NCBI GenBank assembly: GCA_003228415.1
Contig: QIDL01000626.1
Span: 1 to 5,539, forward strand
Direction: 5' to 3'
DNA: 5,539 bases
From: Gammaproteobacteria bacterium
GTDB lineage: Bacteria > Pseudomonadota > Gammaproteobacteria > Pseudomonadales > Azotimanducaceae
The position numbers and the translations under genes are program-made. The notes under the pieces are model-generated. The model made no database searches. It was not told where the DNA came from and saw nothing but the letters and a program-made list of their open reading frames with translations. Shown here piece after piece: positions 4,826 through 5,539 of this stretch; the first letter of the stretch is position 1, and each line of letters begins with the position of its first letter.

Positions 4826-5539
4826 CTATAGCTGGTGCTGGTGGAGGTGTACGTCCCGCTGTGGGAAGGGAATGGAAATATCTTCCTGATCGAAGGCGAG
4901 TTTCACGGCTTCGGTCAGATCGAAAAACAGACCCCAGTAGTCGGCTGCGTTGACCCAGACCCGAGCGGTGATATTGACCGAACTGTCCGCCAGTTCGGAA
5001 ACGACAATCAACGGTTCTGGGTCGGGCAGAGCGCGTTCATCGGCCTCTATCAGCCGGGCAATTACCGCCTTTGCTTTGCCGATGTCGTCCGAGTAGCCAA
5101 TGCCGAACACAAAGTCCACGCGCCTGGTGGCTTCTTTGGAAAAGTTGGTGATGATGCCGTTGGAGAGGGCGCCGTTCGGTACGATGATCACCTTGTTGTC
5201 CGGCGTTTTGATGATGGTGCTGAAAATCTGAATTTCGGCGACGGTACCGGCAACGCCCTGTGTATCCACAAAATCGCCGACCTTGTACGGTCGGAACATC
5301 AGTATCAGTACTCCACCGGCGAAGTTCGCCAGGCTGCCTTGCAATGCCAGTCCGATCGCCAGACCGGCGGCACCTAGAAGGGCGATGAAAGAAGTGGTCT
5401 CGATACCGATCATGGAGGCGACGCTGATGAACAGCAGAGCCTTCAGTCCAACCGACACCAGGCTGGTCAGGAATCTGGCCAGCGTCGGTTCGGTGTTGCT
5501 CCGCTCCATCCCTTTGGCTGTGAGGCGGATGACTCGATT
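4826..5539 (-). CDS. mscS: MscS-family small-conductance mechanosensitive channel (5' end outside window)
   Basis: This is an inner-membrane channel that opens under membrane tension and releases solutes during hypo-osmotic shock. The frame is open to the window edge: ten residues (NRVIRLTAKG) precede the internal Met at 5507-5509 and align with the region before TM2 of E. coli MscS. The true start is therefore outside, probably with some 50-70 residues missing. The 237 visible residues contain TM2 (about 24-46), the Gly/Ala-rich pore helix AGLAIGLALQGSLANFAGG (58-76), the strand MFRPYKVGDFVD (81-92) opening the beta domain, and the family hallmark VIIVPNG (Pro121-Asn122). They end with the alpha/beta cytoplasmic vestibule. 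The length and lack of extra domains match the short E. coli MscS type rather than MscK or YbdG. The C-terminus ends in a His/Gln-rich HLHQHQL. The gene converges on envZ and probably shares the terminator at 4746-4784. Confidence 0.95.
   Translation of the reverse strand, partial: NRVIRLTAKGMERSNTEPTLARFLTSLVSVGLKALLFISVASMIGIETTSFIALLGAAGLAIGLALQGSLANFAGGVLILMFRPYKVGDFVDTQGVAGTVAEIQIFSTIIKTPDNKVIIVPNGALSNGIITNFSKEATRRVDFVFGIGYSDDIGKAKAVIARLIEADERALPDPEPLIVVSELADSSVNITARVWVNAADYWGLFFDLTEAVKLAFDQEDISIPFPQRDVHLHQHQL

Noticed and set aside
4835..5377. Plus-strand open frame of 180 codons
   Set aside because: It is opposite the mscS gene, whose pore helix and PN motif are unmistakable on the minus strand.

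Overview
The window looks like chromosomal DNA of a moderately GC-rich gammaproteobacterium. The main reason is an OmpR/EnvZ pair whose response regulator and histidine kinase closely resemble the enterobacterial proteins. A thiolase and an MscS channel fit the same setting. I cannot name the genus. There is no sign of a phage, transposon or CRISPR array, and the large genes show typical proteobacterial codon use.

Layout. Bases 1-66 hold perhaps the end of an upstream gene, then an 11-bp tandem repeat that carries a ribosome-binding-site motif in each copy. Bases 73-339 encode a small alanine-rich putative lipoprotein, followed by a short hairpin terminator (373-394). Bases 546-1730 encode a complete thiolase (acetyl-CoA acyltransferase) with all catalytic residues. 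Bases 1731-1867 form a regulatory gap with a candidate OmpR box and a perfect 9-bp hairpin. Bases 1868-4540 form a probable three-gene operon: an unrecognised secreted protein, then ompR, then envZ overlapping ompR by a few bases. At the right edge, on the minus strand and convergent, lies a 5'-truncated mscS-type mechanosensitive channel gene (4826-5539).

The most interesting part is the gap after envZ (4541-4825). Bases 4644-4784 fold on paper into four back-to-back helices ending in a strong intrinsic terminator with eight T. About 50 bp upstream of the first helix is a near-perfect 10-bp direct repeat (GTAACA-N4-GTCACA, 4578-4593) of the kind OmpR-family regulators bind. This site lies downstream of both flanking genes, so the element it could most simply control is the RNA itself. 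I propose an OmpR-controlled, or envZ 3'-UTR-derived, small RNA encoded between envZ and mscS. That would parallel the OmpR-dependent small RNAs of enterobacteria, but the sequence does not match any RNA family I recognise.

How the genes may work together: EnvZ senses envelope or osmotic conditions and phosphorylates OmpR at Asp56. OmpR may control its own operon through the box at 1775-1790 and the RNA through the box at 4578-4597. The adjacent MscS channel protects against hypo-osmotic shock, so the right half of the window has an osmotic/envelope theme. The thiolase and the small lipoprotein appear to be independent units.
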